Positions 1-11,369 of a stretch of DNA of 64,000 nt are shown one piece after another. Location: NCBI RefSeq assembly GCF_014356525.2, contig NC_052504.1, forward strand, positions 63,170,086 to 63,234,085. Direction: 5' to 3'. The first letter of the stretch is position 1, and the number at the start of each line of letters is the position of its first letter. Source of the DNA: Nilaparvata lugens. Its lineage: Eukaryota > Arthropoda > Insecta > Hemiptera > Delphacidae. The position numbers were made by a program, and so were the translations under genes. Below the pieces are notes generated by a model. The model made no database searches. It saw nothing but the letters and a program-made list of their open reading frames with translations, and was not told the DNA's origin.

Positions 1-75
1 TTCAAAATCATTATCATAAATTTGTTACATAAATGTAAAATTGATTCTTGATTGTACTTTAACCAGTATTCCATA

Positions 76-1349
76 CGGTACACAAAAAATCTGGTGTGGT
101 ACACTCACACAACTTTCCTTGCTCATTGAACTGTAAGCCTCATTCTCAAACGAGAATAATGTAGGGGAATAACATAATGACAATTGGCGGCAACATATTT
201 GCAACTACGATCAGACTACTGTATATATATGTATACTGTATGTGTATATATAATTATTGTTTTCAGAGTACTTTTTCCTTTGTGTAAATTGTGAAATTCG
301 ATGATTTTTTTAAAGTCGTCAAAACAGCTGTTCTACAGATGAAATATCTTGACTATGACTGTGTACTTTTTATAAACTGTTCTACCTACCTACCTCATGC
401 ACGAGATGGAGGTTACAAAGTCCATTTCTCAACGATGGGGTGGACCCCATTAGTTTCCTAGGAAAAAGACTCATGCCAGTTGATAGATCTGATAAATAAA
501 TATACAGAGTATGAATTTGAAAAAAATCGTTAGAGCCGTTTTTGAGAAAATCGTGAAAAACATGGTTTTTTGGTAACTGCCATTTTTCTCAAGAATATTA
601 CGGAGCTCCTGCAATTTTCCCAGAAATGAGACTCATATCAGTTGACAGGGCTTATAAATAGCTATCCATGGTATAAATTTGAAGAAAATCGTTGAAGCCG
701 TTTTCGAGAAAACCGTGAAAAACATGTTTTTTAGTCATTATCCGCCATTTTTCTCAAGAATATTACGGAGCTCCTGAAATTTTCCCAGAAATGAGACTAA
801 TGCCAGTTGATAGGGCTTATAAATAGCTATCCATGGTATAAATTTGAAGAAAATCGTTAAAGCCTTTTTCGAGAAAACCGTGAAAAACATGGTTTTTTAG
901 TCATTATCCACCATTTTTCTCAAGAATATTACAGAGCTCCTGAAATTTTCCCAGAAATGAGACTCATGCCAGTTGGTAGGGCTTATAAATAGCTATCCAT
1001 GGTATAAATTTGAAGAAAATCGTTAAAGCCGTTTTCGAGAAAACCGTGAAAAACATGGTTTTTTAGTAATTATCTGCCATTTTTTCCGCCATCTTGGATT
1101 GAATTTGATTGAATTTCTTATTGTCGGATCCTCATGGTATAAGGACCTTAAGTTTAAAATTTCAAGTCAATCGGTTGATTGGGAATGGAGTTATCGTGTT
1201 CACAGACATACACACACACAGACCAACACCCAAAAATCATGTTTTTGGACTCAGGGGGCCTTGAAACGTCTAGAAAACTGGAAATTGGGGTACCTTCATT
1301 TTTTTGGAAAGCAATACTTTCCTTACCTATGGTAGTAGGGCAAGGAAAG
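76..1349. mobile_element. Dispersed non-autonomous element with short terminal inverted repeats
   Basis: Near the left end the sequence reads ACTTTCCTTGCTC (about 112) and at the right end GGGCAAGGAAAGT (about 1337-1349), which are inverted copies of each other. The left outer part (GGTACAC...TCTGGTGTGGTACACTCACA) recurs in the opposite orientation near 39,033-39,085, and the 190-480 part recurs at 18,355-18,640. So this is a family present at least three times in the window. There is no coding capacity; the 78-codon frame at 1,099-1,335 is incidental. It contains a 166-bp tandem array (separate entry) and a short (CA)n run near 1,209. The class is unknown; a DNA-transposon derivative is most likely because of the terminal repeats. 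Confidence 0.6.
515..1090. repeat. Tandem array, about 166-bp unit, 3.4 copies
   Basis: The landmark CATTTTTCTCAAGAATATTA starts at 581, 746 and 912, and a decayed copy starts at 1,078, giving a period of 165-166 bp. Units also share GAAAATCGTTAAAGCC, CGAGAAAACCGTGAAAAACA and TAGCTATCCATGGTATAAAT. Copies 2 and 3 are the most similar. A single degenerate unit with the same core appears near 53,720-53,830. Confidence 0.85.
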
Positions 1350-1369
1350 TAAAAAAGAAACGGTCAATG

Positions 1370-2420
1370 TCTATATTCAAAGCTATTTATCTCGGTAACT
1401 CGTTATTATACAAAATTACTAGATCTTGAATTGTAGACTAAAATCATTCTTTCATTTGCTGTAAATGATCAAGAAATTTGCTTAACAAAAATCTAGTTTT
1501 TTCCCCATATTAACGAACTCGGCAGCTCTATGATAGCAAACATTGATTCAAGATGAATATTTTAGGTAACTGAGCTCGTGGAGGATGAAATTCACTACAA
1601 TTTGGAACCAATCATGAGTTTCTATGATGTTTCAGGCTAGTTTTAGATAATCTTGATTAACAGCGAAAAAATGTTTAAAAACTAAAATCGGCTGTAACTT
1701 TCTAATGGTATTGAAATCGAAAGTATTGTTCATTGAGTTAGAATAGGAGAAACTTTTTCACATCCTCTCAAGATTTTGAAATTCTAACTGGTCATTTTTT
1801 GTGTAAATACTAGTGTATTTTGTATTCAAATACTGGGTAAAATACTAGCGTTATTTTTTATTGAAATACTGGTTGGAATAAACTCAAGTTTGAATTTTCC
1901 ATTCTTTGACTGAATTTGAATTATGATTCGCCTTGATGTGCTGTAGTACAAGGAGATCCAATCATCGCGTCAAAGGTTATGAGTGTTGAAAATTTTAATC
2001 CTTGAGGTGTCTTCATGAAGTTGATGATGATGGTCGAAACTGAAAATAAAGTGTTTTTCAAAATACAATGAGAATTGTTATGAGCTGTACCTGGAAATTT
2101 GTATGATATAGAGCGCTCTCTATCTGTTCTCAGATTGTAGAGCACAAAATTACGCTAAAGGATTTTGAAAAATTATACATTTAGATTATAACTATCGGAT
2201 GATATTGTTAAAAGCTGAAATTCATCAAAATTATTTTTCATTTTAATTTTACTCATTTTTGAAAAACTCCAATTCAGTACTCATTAACGGTAGAGATTTC
2301 CAAATGATCTCATTTTATTCAGAATTTCATAATCTAGAAAAAAGGCAAGAGCTTATTTTAAAAATAAAATTTCCAAATGAACTTAATGATTTTTAAAGCC
2401 AATTTAACGTTGTGAGGGTG
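1370..2420. repeat. Fragment of the inverted-repeat element family
   Basis: This AT-rich non-coding stretch matches the arms of the large inverted-repeat elements at 7,104-8,747 and 54,722-57,510. Shared text includes 'ctatattcaaagct', 'aactttctaatgg', 'tgagctcgt', 'acaaggagatcc' and 'tgatctcattttattcag'. Neither outer terminus seen in the two complete copies is present, so this is an internal fragment of one copy or the remains of a decayed one. The 74-codon frame at 1,921-2,145 is not supported as a gene. Confidence 0.6.
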
Positions 2421-2879
2421 GTTTTTCCTCGGTTGTTCAGTTTTCCATGGTTGATTGGTTATAGTTTGTGCCAGGATAGCCTATTTTAACCACGTGCCAG
2501 ATAGTTCAGGGTGTTGGGATATACTCCAGGGGTCTAGACAATTGATACTGTCGATAATATGTATGTCAGTGTATGTGTATATGGAGTTGACTCAGCTCTT
2601 ATTCGGGGACCAAAGGAACAGAACTAGTTTCTGATCAAAGTGCTCATCATTGTCAAAATCCTGGCAGAAAAATGCAGCTATGTTGTAAAACAGGGTCTTA
2701 ACTCGGAAATCAATGAGACAAGCTTTCAATTCGGAGCGGCTTTTCAATCACAACCAGTAGGTTCCAATCACAACCACTGCGATAACCCTAACCAGTAAAT
2801 ACCACTGACTTTTAATGATTAATAAAGCGAGTACAAATGCAAATCAATTTCGTATTTCTAAGTGCGTATTTTTACTGAT
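2421..2879. other. Unassigned intergenic sequence
   Basis: AT-rich, with no convincing frame or repeat. It contains a short local direct repeat near 2,745-2,785 ('caatcacaacca' twice). Nothing else is recognised. Confidence 0.4.
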
Positions 2880-2888
2880 GTAAAGATG

Positions 2889-3225
2889 AAGAAATCTCGA
2901 ATGGAAGCAGTCCTTTCGTCCATAAACGAGAGAGGAAAAAGAAATCTAAAATGGGAGCGGTCTATCCATCCACAACTAAAACAAGAGGAAAATGACATTT
3001 TGAACGGAAACAGTCTATTCGTCCACAACCATATGAGAGAGGAAAGGGAAATCTCGAATGGGAGTGGTCTATTGGTCCACAACCGATACGAGAGAGGAAA
3101 AGGAAATCTTGAACGGGAGCGGTCTATTTGTCCACAACTGAAACGAGAGGTAAATCGAGGAATAAGGTAAAGGTAATCTTGAACAGGAGCAGTCTATTCG
3201 TCCACAACCAAAGAAAGAGAGAGAG
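2889..3225. repeat. Minisatellite in LTR, 51-70-bp units, six copies
   Basis: Units begin near 2,889, 2,940, 2,993, 3,048, 3,102 and 3,172 with variants of GAAATCTCGAATGGGAG. Each continues with 'cggtctattcgtccacaac' and 'acgagagagg'. A 102-codon open frame (2,862-3,170) runs through the array and is a by-product of it. The homologous array at about 15,205-15,400 has fewer units, so copy number has changed since the two LTRs were made. Confidence 0.85.
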
Positions 3226-4477
3226 AGAGAGTAATGAGGGGAAATAAAGTGATAATTTGATTTGAGGAAAACTATTCAAGTGCTAACAAACTGTTTCAAA
3301 AATGGGTTTTAAATCCAAAACAAATTATAAAATAATTCATTTCCAAACTAAGTGGAAATTCAAGAAAGTTTTAAATATTGTTACTAAATAATTCGAAAAA
3401 TAACTTTGGTCAAGTCAGTTAATAACAAAAAGATTTAAAATGAATAAATAAATAAATCACTCAAAACCCTGTGTTAAAACGAAACTTCAGTTAAGCTACA
3501 ATTAAACAAGATTATAATCTGTAACCAGGATGGTGGGAATGAACGAGAGAAAAAAGTGCAATGACAGGTTTTGAAAAAACAAACAAATTATTATTTAGAA
3601 TTATGGGTCTGAAAAGAAAAAATGTATAATTACCTATTATCTTACTTGTCCCTTGGCCTGATCCTCAAAGGTCCGGTTAAACACTCCCGATTTTAAATAA
3701 ATAAACATATAGAAAAAACTTCTGCCAGCTGATTGAATCAAAGCACCAGCTTTCCCTACAAGATTTAAATCCTGAAAACACAATTATGCAGGTTTAAACT
3801 GCCCGAACTGTGTCAGCCTATAATAATTGAATTCTCAAGTCAGAATCCTTCAGATAACCAATTCCTTAACTCAACAACTATACTTCACAAACGGTTCAAA
3901 GAATACGGGCCTCTAAAGATAAATTCAAAATCTATTTATGTGAAAAAAACATGCAGCCTTGTAGAATTGTACAATTAACACGTTTCATCTTTGCACATTG
4001 GAGATCTTCTCGCTTTATCAATTACATTTAATAATGTAATTATATAACATTTAATAGTGAGTTTGTGATTTTTTCGGCTTGAAATTTTCCTATTTATTTG
4101 AATATTTTCCAAGTTTGTAACTGTCAAGTGCTTTTTTGGTGTTATTTTGTGTCTAATCCATCTAAATTCAATTTTTTTGTGCCGTAGACCTATATAATAT
4201 ATTTTAAAACTGGACATTTCTGTGAAGAATAGTGGAAGATACATACAAGATAATTAATAACCTAATTTTGGACTGCATTAGGCTTTTATAGAAATCTGTA
4301 GAGAAGCAGTTTTGGGCTAAGCCTGTTGCTTCTCTCCCAAATAATTCTTTCATGATTTATGTACCAGTAAATAAATAAATAATTGAATCCGCGACCAGAT
4401 TTCCAACTCACAAAATAATATTTCAATAAAATTGAATGGGTCTTGATGTCATGTATGACAAATCTTATTCAAATGTT

Positions 4478-4620
4478 GGCAATTAATCAAATTGCAAACA
4501 CAGACAGAACCAAATAAATATTCACTTTATAATCGGTGCTTCTCTTTATAGCTCACCAATACTGGCAATTTATCAAATTGCAAACAAAGAAAAACCCAAT
4601 AATTAAATATTCACTTCATA
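4478..4620. repeat. Two direct repeats of about 57 bp
   Basis: 'tggcaattaatcaaattgcaaac' near 4,478 and 'tggcaatttatcaaattgcaaac' near 4,563 begin two copies that both run on to 'aaatattcactt'. They are separated by a short unrelated spacer. They sit in the part of the LTR that is missing from the other LTR copy. Confidence 0.7.
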
Positions 4621-5042
4621 AACTAAACGTCGAACTAAATCACAATCCCTAGCTAAGCCTGAAAACTAGAGTGATTATTTGAATTAAGCCTCTAATAACT
4701 CAAAATACTAATACAGAACAAAACGGAATGATTGAATGTTCAAATTCAATTATAATTACCCAGAATCAATTTATTAAAAATTCAACCAACTAATTACTTG
4801 AGGGCTTCAATAAGTAATTAACGCTCTAATAGAATCGGGAATATTAAAATACAACTCTTAAGCTAGTCACCTGCTTGGTTTCCAGAGTCTCGATGCACTG
4901 GTCATGCAGTTCAAAGCAGAAAAAAATGAGATGTCTAGCCTGAGTCCTTTTATATAGAACCAAATCATGGACTTTGTACGTTTCCACGTGGTCGGAGAAA
5001 TGCAATTCATCTCCAAAAAATAGAAAACTAAAAAAAATAGAT

Positions 5043-5243
5043 AGGGGAGAAGTGGGAGGCTTGAGACATTTTCAACATTTTATGTCATAAATTATTCTTA
5101 ATTGAAAAATTCAATGGTTTATCAATTGCATACTCTTCAATAAACTTTTTTCTATGATTTGGACACTTCTGGCTGTCAAAGAAACAATATTTTTTTTATT
5201 TAATATTTACCATCTCATGTTTTTTGTCTCAAGGCTCCCTCAG
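5043..5243. mobile_element. Short MITE-like unit with pogo-type ends
   Basis: The left end is TA followed by GGGGAGAAGTGGGAGGCTTG (ending GAGACA) and the right end is TGTCTCAAGGCTCCCTCAG followed by TA. These are inverted copies, about 200 bp apart, flanked by TA as expected for Tc1/mariner/pogo insertions. Immediately to the right a second terminus of the same type (GGGGAGGCTTGAGACA, 5,246-5,261) starts. It leads into the transposase remnant on the minus strand, so the unit may be a deletion derivative of the same family. Confidence 0.55.
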
Positions 5244-5451
5244 TAGGGGAGGCTTGAGACACTGATTGAAATTTTAAAAATAAAACCCAATTTCTATAAA
5301 AACTGCAATATTTATTGAGAAACACTTGATAAAAACTCATTCTAGACTGATATAGACCAACAGATATTCAAATTGTAATTTTTTTACATCATCGTAAATT
5401 GGTGTATTTATTGGTAAGAGTCTTTTTGAAGTAATATTTCCCTCTGTTTAA

Positions 5452-7046
5452 TTACAATAGTGGTACAGTTTTGCATATATCTGCAAAAGAAACAATTGAT
5501 TTGTCTTCCACTGCTGGATAGACAAATGCAATACCTTGCCGACTTAGAAATTTAACTTCATATTCAAATGAAGGATCAATCACCTTCTCCACTGATCCAA
5601 TGTAGTGAACGATATTTTTTCTACCTGGAAATTTCACCACTAAAAAGTTTGTTTCTTCTATTGATAGATTCACTTCCTCGTGTTTCAGATGATGAAGATG
5701 AATTATTAGAAAACAAACTGATGTCAGACGAGCCTGACTTGACACAAATCATCCTCATTTGCAGCTCTTGTAGATGGTGGTGACCGTGGTGGTACCTTCC
5801 AAATTTCTCTACTCTCCCTCTTTTTCTTCATTCTCGGTGCACACAGATTCAGTTTCCTCTTACACCTCTCTTCAAACTCTCTCTCTATTCCCTCTTTCAC
5901 TGGAGTGCTAGTCAAAATTAGAGATTTTCCTTTCTTCCTATTTACAGAAGGACCTTCCTACTTACGCTCTCCTGCCTTGGGGAAAGGCATTATGACTTCT
6001 GGTGAGATTACACTTTTACTTCTGGCTGATGACTGCTTTGAAGTTCCAGCACTCAAGGGTTGAGTTGATGGTGACAGATGTTGGCAGATTTTGGCAGATG
6101 TTGGTCCTGAAGAAGGTGAAGCTGATGATGTAGGCATTTCAAAAATTTTTTGTTGGGTGGGGCTTGTACAATGAAGAGAAGTTGTCAGGTTGTGATGGTG
6201 TGGACTGAAGTTGAGATGTTGAAGCTGTCTCTGTGGTTGTGGTTGGACATGGTCGATCTGTAACATCAGATGACATGAAGTCCAAATCATTGAAAATGTC
6301 TCTTGAAAATGGGAATATTCCTGTTGACTTGAATCCACTAATGATGTTCCGTGGAGTGAATGCTAAGGGAATAGCTTGACCTATGAGTTCTCCATTGTTT
6401 GTAAAGTTATTGGCTTCCCTGGATTTTTCAACATGTATTCATCTGCAATGCGGTTGTAGGCTGACTTGAATGGCCCATAAACTGTTCGGTCCAGTGGCTG
6501 CAATCGGTGGGAGCAATGTGGTGGCAGGGTAAGGAGAACCAGTCCAGTTACCTTGGCTTTTGTGATGATGCTAGGTGAAATATGACTTTCGTGGTTGTCT
6601 AATACTAACAGGACTGGGTTCTCATTGGATGGTTTGGAGTATTTTATAAAATGGTCCAGATATTCTTCAAAATTGGTTGAAGTCATCCATCCATTTTGAC
6701 TACAACCAATTTTAGTGCCTGCCACTGATCCTCTCTCCATGTATTCTTGGTGGCGAACTCTAGGGTATATTACATAGGGTGGAATGCTGTTCCCCAAGGC
6801 ATTTATTGTACCACAGACTGTAACAGTTGGTCCACGTTCAGCTGATGTCATTTTCCCAACCTGTTTAGAACCTTTTGTGGCAATGATTTTACCTGGGCGG
6901 TGCGTGGTTTGTACACCAGTCTCATCACAGTTGTAGATATTTTGTGGCTCAAAGTTGAATTTCTTCATAACTGCCTCCAAATTATCGACTAAATGGCTGA
7001 ACACGCAGATAGACCGGAGCCGGCCATTATTACCCCCACCACTCAC
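5452..7046 (-). pseudogene. Pogo/Tigger-like DDE transposase, 5'-truncated and frameshifted
   Basis: The frame at 7,046-6,381 (221 codons) carries the DDE_1 catalytic core: IYNCDETGVQT (first Asp), VLLVLDNHESH (second) and LPPHCSHRLQPLDRTVYGPFK (third). These are the hallmarks of pogo/Tigger/Jerky-type cut-and-paste transposases. Near 6,380 the frame breaks; the following sequence continues the family as GQAIPLAFTPRNIISGFKST in another frame. A charged tail follows (TSTPVKEGIEREFEERCKRK, about 5,910-5,850), and a C-terminal block (FLVVKFPGRK...HYIGSV) lies at 5,745-5,452 in yet another frame. The N-terminal CENP-B-type DNA-binding half is missing, cut off by the inverted-repeat element that begins near 7,104. 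The left terminal repeat is at 5,246; no right one is seen. Not functional. Confidence 0.8.
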
Positions 7047-7103
7047 ATTCCAACTGTCAAGGCCATCTCAAATCTTCCCTTTTCACTGGCTAACCCAGTA
7101 CAT

Positions 7104-8747
7104 TGGTGCATGCAATTTATATTGTAGTTCTGATTTTTCAATATAATATTTGGGAACATAGAAGAAGTCCAGAACCAATTCCTTCATTCAAAATTTCCTT
7201 GTGCTAGATATAGGGTGGCTCAAAAACCTCGTATTTTCGGCTCATTTTTCAGTTTTCAGCTATTTCTGCCAAATCTCGTAATCGGACAGAAAAATTTGCT
7301 CTCGCCTTTTTTCTAGATTATGAATAATTCTGAATAAAATGAGATCATTCGGAACTCTATCTCCAATGAGTACTGAGTTATGATTTTTCAAAAATGAGTG
7401 AAATTTGAAGAAAAAATCAATTTTGATGAATTTTAGTTTTTTATCAACAATATCCTCCGATTGTTACCATTTAGATGTATAATTCAAAATCCCTCTGGGC
7501 GTATTTTTGTGCTCTACAATCTGAGATCAGGTACAGCGCTCTATCTCATATATACATTTCTAGCTACACCTGACAACAATGCTCCTTGTATTGTGAAAAA
7601 CACCTAATTTTCAGCTTCAACCATCATCACCAACTACATAGTCTTCACATTGGTATTTTGCACAATGACATAAGTTCATGAGATTATGTTCTATGAGAAT
7701 CACCCGTTAGATGCACTTCATCTAGTATTTCCTAGTAGAGAGGCGCGCTTAAGGACACCTCAAGGATCAAAATTTCAAACCCTTATAACTTTTGACACAA
7801 TGCTTGGATTTCATCGTACTACACTTCATTCTTCTTGGCTCGTCAAGGCGGTCCAAAATCATGCATCATAAGTCAAATTCGGTCGAAAAGTGGAAAATTT
7901 ATTGTTGAGTGTACTAAAGCCCATATTCCAATACACATAAAATGGCAAATTTCTATATTCAAAGCTGCATGTCTTTTGAAATACTTCTGATAAAATTTCC
8001 AATTCTAGTGAGGATGTGAAAATTGTTCTCCTCTACCCGCTCCAATAAATAATACTTTCAATTTCAATACCATTCGAAAGTTACAGAAGATTTCAAAAAT
8101 GGCGATTTCAGTTTTTAAATTTTTTCCGTGATTTTACTGTTGATCAAGAGTTTCTAAAACGAGTCTGATACATCATAGAAACTCTCGATTGATTCCAAAT
8201 TGTACATAAATTCATCCTCTACGAGCTCAGCTTCCTAAAATCCATCTTGAAACACTTAACCCTATTATAGAACTGCTAAAACCGTTAATATGATAAAAAT
8301 GTCTACAATTTCCGGATTTTTCCAACAATCAAATCTCATCCTACGAAAATATTTCTCCATAAATCGTTCACAGCAGGTGAAAGAGGAAATTCTATTGTAC
8401 ATTTCAAGATCAAGTAATGATTTTTATAATTAGGGGTTACCGAGATACATAGCTTTGAATACAGAAATTGGCCATTTTTTGTGTAAATCTGGGCTTTAGT
8501 ACACTCAACAATAAATTTTCCACTTACCGAATTTGACTTATGATGCATTTTGGACCGCCTTGACGAGCCAAGAAGAATGAAGTGTAGTACGATGAAATCT
8601 GAGCATTGTGTCGAAAGTTATAAGCATCATCTATTCCTGTATCTAGCACAAGGAAATTTTGCATGAAGAAATTGGTTCTGGACTTCTCCTATGTACCCAA
8701 ATAATATATTAAAAAATCAGAACTATAATATAAAATGCAAGCACACC
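7104..8747. mobile_element. Inverted-repeat (foldback-like) element, copy 2
   Basis: The left end (GCAATTTATATTGTAGTTCTG...AGAAGTCCAGAACCAATT) is the inverted copy of the right end (CCAGAACCAATTTC read on the minus strand from about 8,685, ending GCTTGCATTTTATATT). Inner portions also pair: 'tcttggctcgtcaaggcggtccaaaat' near 7,835 is repeated inverted near 8,545-8,575, and 'ttattgttgagtgtactaaagcc' near 7,900 inverted near 8,490-8,515. The right arm lacks the part equivalent to 7,200-7,790. There is no gene; the 61- and 70-codon frames are incidental. It is inserted against the truncated pogo-like transposase. Confidence 0.7.
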
Positions 8748-8775
8748 CCCTTTTTTATGTCTATTGACTGGACTA

Positions 8776-9102
8776 AAAAAGTTTTGTAGTTTCTCGAACC
8801 ATTGAAGTTGACCTGACAGGCAATATGATCCAAGGGAGATCAGCTAGACAGATTTGTCAAAGAGCTGGCAAAAAATTGTTCTAGTTACCATGAAGAATAG
8901 GGCGCTCTTCTGCTATTACAATACCTTCAAGAATCGAAATTGCTTTATCGAGATCACTATACCTCAGATCAGTACAAAAATAGAATCAGTTGATCCTTAT
9001 GAGGATTTTGAGAAAAGATACGTAAACATCACTGAAATTGAAATTTGTGATGACGTGGATTGTGATGACATAACTCCTGTGCTCGAAAACAACAATTTTG
9101 CC
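8776..9102 (+). pseudogene. Leucine-rich-repeat coding fragment, copy A
   Basis: The encoded text (FENGR-free, matching copy B: TIEVDLTGNMIQGRSARQIC, FCYYNTFKNRN) is nearly identical to part of the longer fragment at 13,156-13,690. Relative to that copy it has lost an in-frame 60-bp block (position about 9,019), carries a stop after the first 30 residues (AGCTGGCAAAAAATTGTTCTAG), and ends at exactly the same point ('gaaaacaacaattttg'). Beyond that point the minus-strand transposase begins. It is antisense to its neighbours. It looks like a captured piece of a host or transposon mRNA; which gene it came from is not known. Confidence 0.6.
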
Positions 9103-10745
9103 CTTTTTAACAATCTTGATACTGTCTGGTTCTTATTCTGGCCATAGCAGTTGCCAGAAAAAATTCCAAGTTCAGTTATATTGGCAGGAATTTCTTTAAG
9201 AAAGTATAACAACAATGTGCAAACCTCATCAGGACCCTTCTTCCGATCACTCTCATTATATACATACAATGAACTGGTTTTATGTTTTATATCACTTATA
9301 CAAAATGTATTAACTGTTAACTGCCTGAGGTAGCAAAGCTCCTGAACTGGGACTTTGAGCAAGGATATATTTTGGATATAATCGATTGCTACAGACAAAA
9401 CATTTTTCTCTAGCTTAGCATTATCTGAACGCTCATGCTGCAGAGCAGAATAAAATTTTTTGCTTCTTCTGATGTTAATCATCAGTTCGGCTGCTGATGT
9501 CCTTTTTGCACTGTCATTCAAGTGTGGAGATTTCAATTTGAGCTTAAATTCCTCACAGGTACAGCATGTGTCGACCTGCGGCCTCCCAAAACGGTAGTTG
9601 TAGTTTTCTAAAAAAATCTATAGAAGCTATAACTTACTTTCAAATCTGGATATTTTTCTGTGTATAGGTTGAACATGATTTTCAAATTCAAATCTGTACT
9701 GTAATATTTTATAGGTTTTTCACTGTAATTAGATTCCTGGAGAGGTATGGATTGAATGTGTTCATTCACAGCATTTCTCTATCAGAGACAGTGAAGCTGA
9801 TTGATTTACCACGTTTGTCTTCTGGGGTATCACAATTTCTTTGGAGCTCTCTTATTCTCCTTAACCTTCTTATTGTAATCCCAAACGTAGATAAAAAGCT
9901 TTCATACATACTTCAGTTTTGTCGAGCCTACAAGCAAAGAATAGCTGAAAGAAGATGCATTTATCCGTGGTGTTTCAACTCGAGGTCACCTTCTTGTAAC
10001 TACTTCAACATCAATCAATCCATAGAGATAATAAAGGTCTTGCTCATCTTTTGACCGTAGATCGTGGAATTTAGAAAAAATCAAGTTAATGTTGTCTTCT
10101 CCAATAGATTCAAGACATTTTTCTTGCACCTGAAAAAGAAAAAACAATGCTTGAAAAACTGTAGTCTGCAAAAGGTTGTAATTAATACTCATCACATCCA
10201 GTGCAATACTCCTCTCTTTAGCTGCAGCATGAAAGAATGTTTGGTTCTAAGGTGAAAGTTGATTTGAGCAGTTAGTTGAGACAAATAAAAACCTTTCAAG
10301 AGAAAAGTTACTGGACCAGTAAAGAGAAATTTAGTTCAGATCACTGGATTATTCATAAAAATAATCAAGTCTATGGTGATTTATCAAGTTGAATATTTCT
10401 TTTATCCAGGTCTAAAACTATCAACATTTAAAATTCTCATTTTAATGATTTTTAAATAAAAATTGCACTGATATTTGTTTTGAGAAAACTGTGACTATAT
10501 TTTCAATGAAATAAACAGAACAAAAAATGAAGAAACAGCATTTACCCTCAAGAGAGTTTTGGCTTTTCAGCAACAACAGTAGTTCCTCTATGGTTGGTGT
10601 AGGTATCTTCTTTCAAAATAGCTTTCTTTATTACATTTCTTTTGTACTCACTCGGATTATACATTTTCTTTAACCGGCTGCCTTCTTCAGAAACATTTAC
10701 ATCTATTTCCTCAGTTTCACTCATTTCAAAAAAATTCTTACTAAT
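9103..10745 (-). pseudogene. DUF7869-like DDE-type transposase gene, decayed, with intron-like gaps
   Basis: Reading down the minus strand, 10,721-10,560 gives an acidic start followed by MYNPSEYKRNVIKKAILKE, the basic N-terminal block typical of this insect family. About 10,131-9,995 gives an EKCLESIGEDNINLIFSKFH block preceded by a good acceptor (ttttctttttcag). Near 9,755-9,720 lies EHIQSIPLQESNYSE. At 9,600-9,105 come RPQVDTCCTCEEF, KVPVQELCYLRQLTVNTFCI, KKGPDEVCTLLLYFLKEIP and FSGNCYGQNKNQT. The last blocks match the DUF7869 transposase-like domain that I know from insect uncharacterised proteins. There are stops between blocks, and the C-terminus is cut by the leucine-rich-repeat fragment at 9,102. 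The family name is from memory and needs a profile search. Some gaps may be introns and others deletions. Confidence 0.6.
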
Positions 10746-10885
10746 TGTTTCTAAGATCAAACACTATGCAGGCTAGAAACTGCTTGAAAACATCAAACAC
10801 CGAGATAACCTGAAATATTACCTTCAGCAGAAGCAAAGAATGAGAGTTGAGTCAGCTGTGAAACCAGGGCTGCCAATAGATTTTT
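10746..10885. other. Unassigned spacer
   Basis: Short AT-rich spacer before the repeat block at 10,885; no feature recognised. Confidence 0.3.
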
Positions 10886-11085
10886 TTTGAAATGGCGTCA
10901 GTCCTGGATTGATGCCCTTTTAACAAAAACTCAGATATATGGAAGGCTATAGCAGCTGTTATATCAAATGGACTGATGCCATTTCAACATTAAACAGAAG
11001 CTTCAGGAATGTAGTTTCAAAATCAACCAAAAAAGTGAAAATGTCAAAAAAATGGACTGATGCCCTTTTAACTAAACTGCATTTA
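10885..11085. repeat. Three to four short direct repeats around 'ggactgatgccctttt'
   Basis: 'ctggattgatgcccttttaac' near 10,903, 'atggactgatgccatttcaac' near 10,968 and 'atggactgatgcccttttaac' near 11,052 lie 65-85 bp apart. A weaker 'atggactggcacc' is near 11,104. The intervening sequence is not obviously duplicated. Confidence 0.6.
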
Positions 11086-11089
11086 TTTG

Positions 11090-11354
11090 GTAACTGTGCT
11101 TCATGGACTGGCACCTCAAAGAGAGGTGACATCCTCACGGGTTTGGGTCTCAGTGAGCCGCCAAACACCACTATAATGCCGACGATAAATACTGGGGAAG
11201 AACTAGGTGCCCATAGCCAGGACCCTGATGTATGGCTATCCCTCTCTACCAGATGCAAATAAGCCCCTATCACCTCTCCATTCAGTAGGTCATTTGGAGA
11301 CAAAGTGGCCAGGTCTCCCTCACTCACTGATAGGGTTGGTCTCAGGACTTCCAT
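11090..11354 (-). pseudogene. Ulp1/C48-type peptidase N-terminal fragment
   Basis: The minus-strand frame starting at 11,354 contains DLATLSPNDLLNGEVIGAYL followed by HLVERDS. This resembles the opening of SUMO-protease-like (C48) domains, where a 'Leu-Asn-Asp/Glu...Ile...Tyr' motif starts the fold. After about 45 residues the similarity stops, and no catalytic His, Asp or Cys region is present. It lies immediately downstream of, and in the same orientation as, the gypsy integrase tail. It could be an extra domain of that element or a leftover of another transposon. The similarity is short. Confidence 0.4.
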
Positions 11355-11369
11355 GCTCTATAGGCAGGG

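Larger units (their letters stand above)
2880..5040 (-). repeat. 3' LTR (downstream copy) of a minus-strand gypsy element
   Basis: This block aligns in the same orientation with 15,207-15,905. Both copies start with the same roughly 54-bp tandem units, continue through 'aaataaagtgataattt...ggaaaactattcaa' and 'aggtcaagtcagttaataa', and end with 'gatgcactggtcatgcagttcaaagcag', 'aaatcatggactttgtac' and 'aaatgcaattcat'. The present copy is about 1.3 kb longer, because 3,480-4,750 has no counterpart in the other. Either that piece was inserted here or the other copy lost it. The strand follows from the gag and pol frames between the two copies. The exact terminal bases are uncertain because the tandem array blurs the edge. 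Confidence 0.7.

Noticed and set aside
2862..3170. 102-codon plus-strand frame and 74-codon minus-strand frame
   Set aside because: Both run through the LTR minisatellite; a short-period repeat keeps frames open without selection.
5225..5262. Strong dyad that could be a transcription terminator
   Set aside because: It is the head-to-head meeting of two transposon terminal repeats; rho-independent terminators do not apply here.
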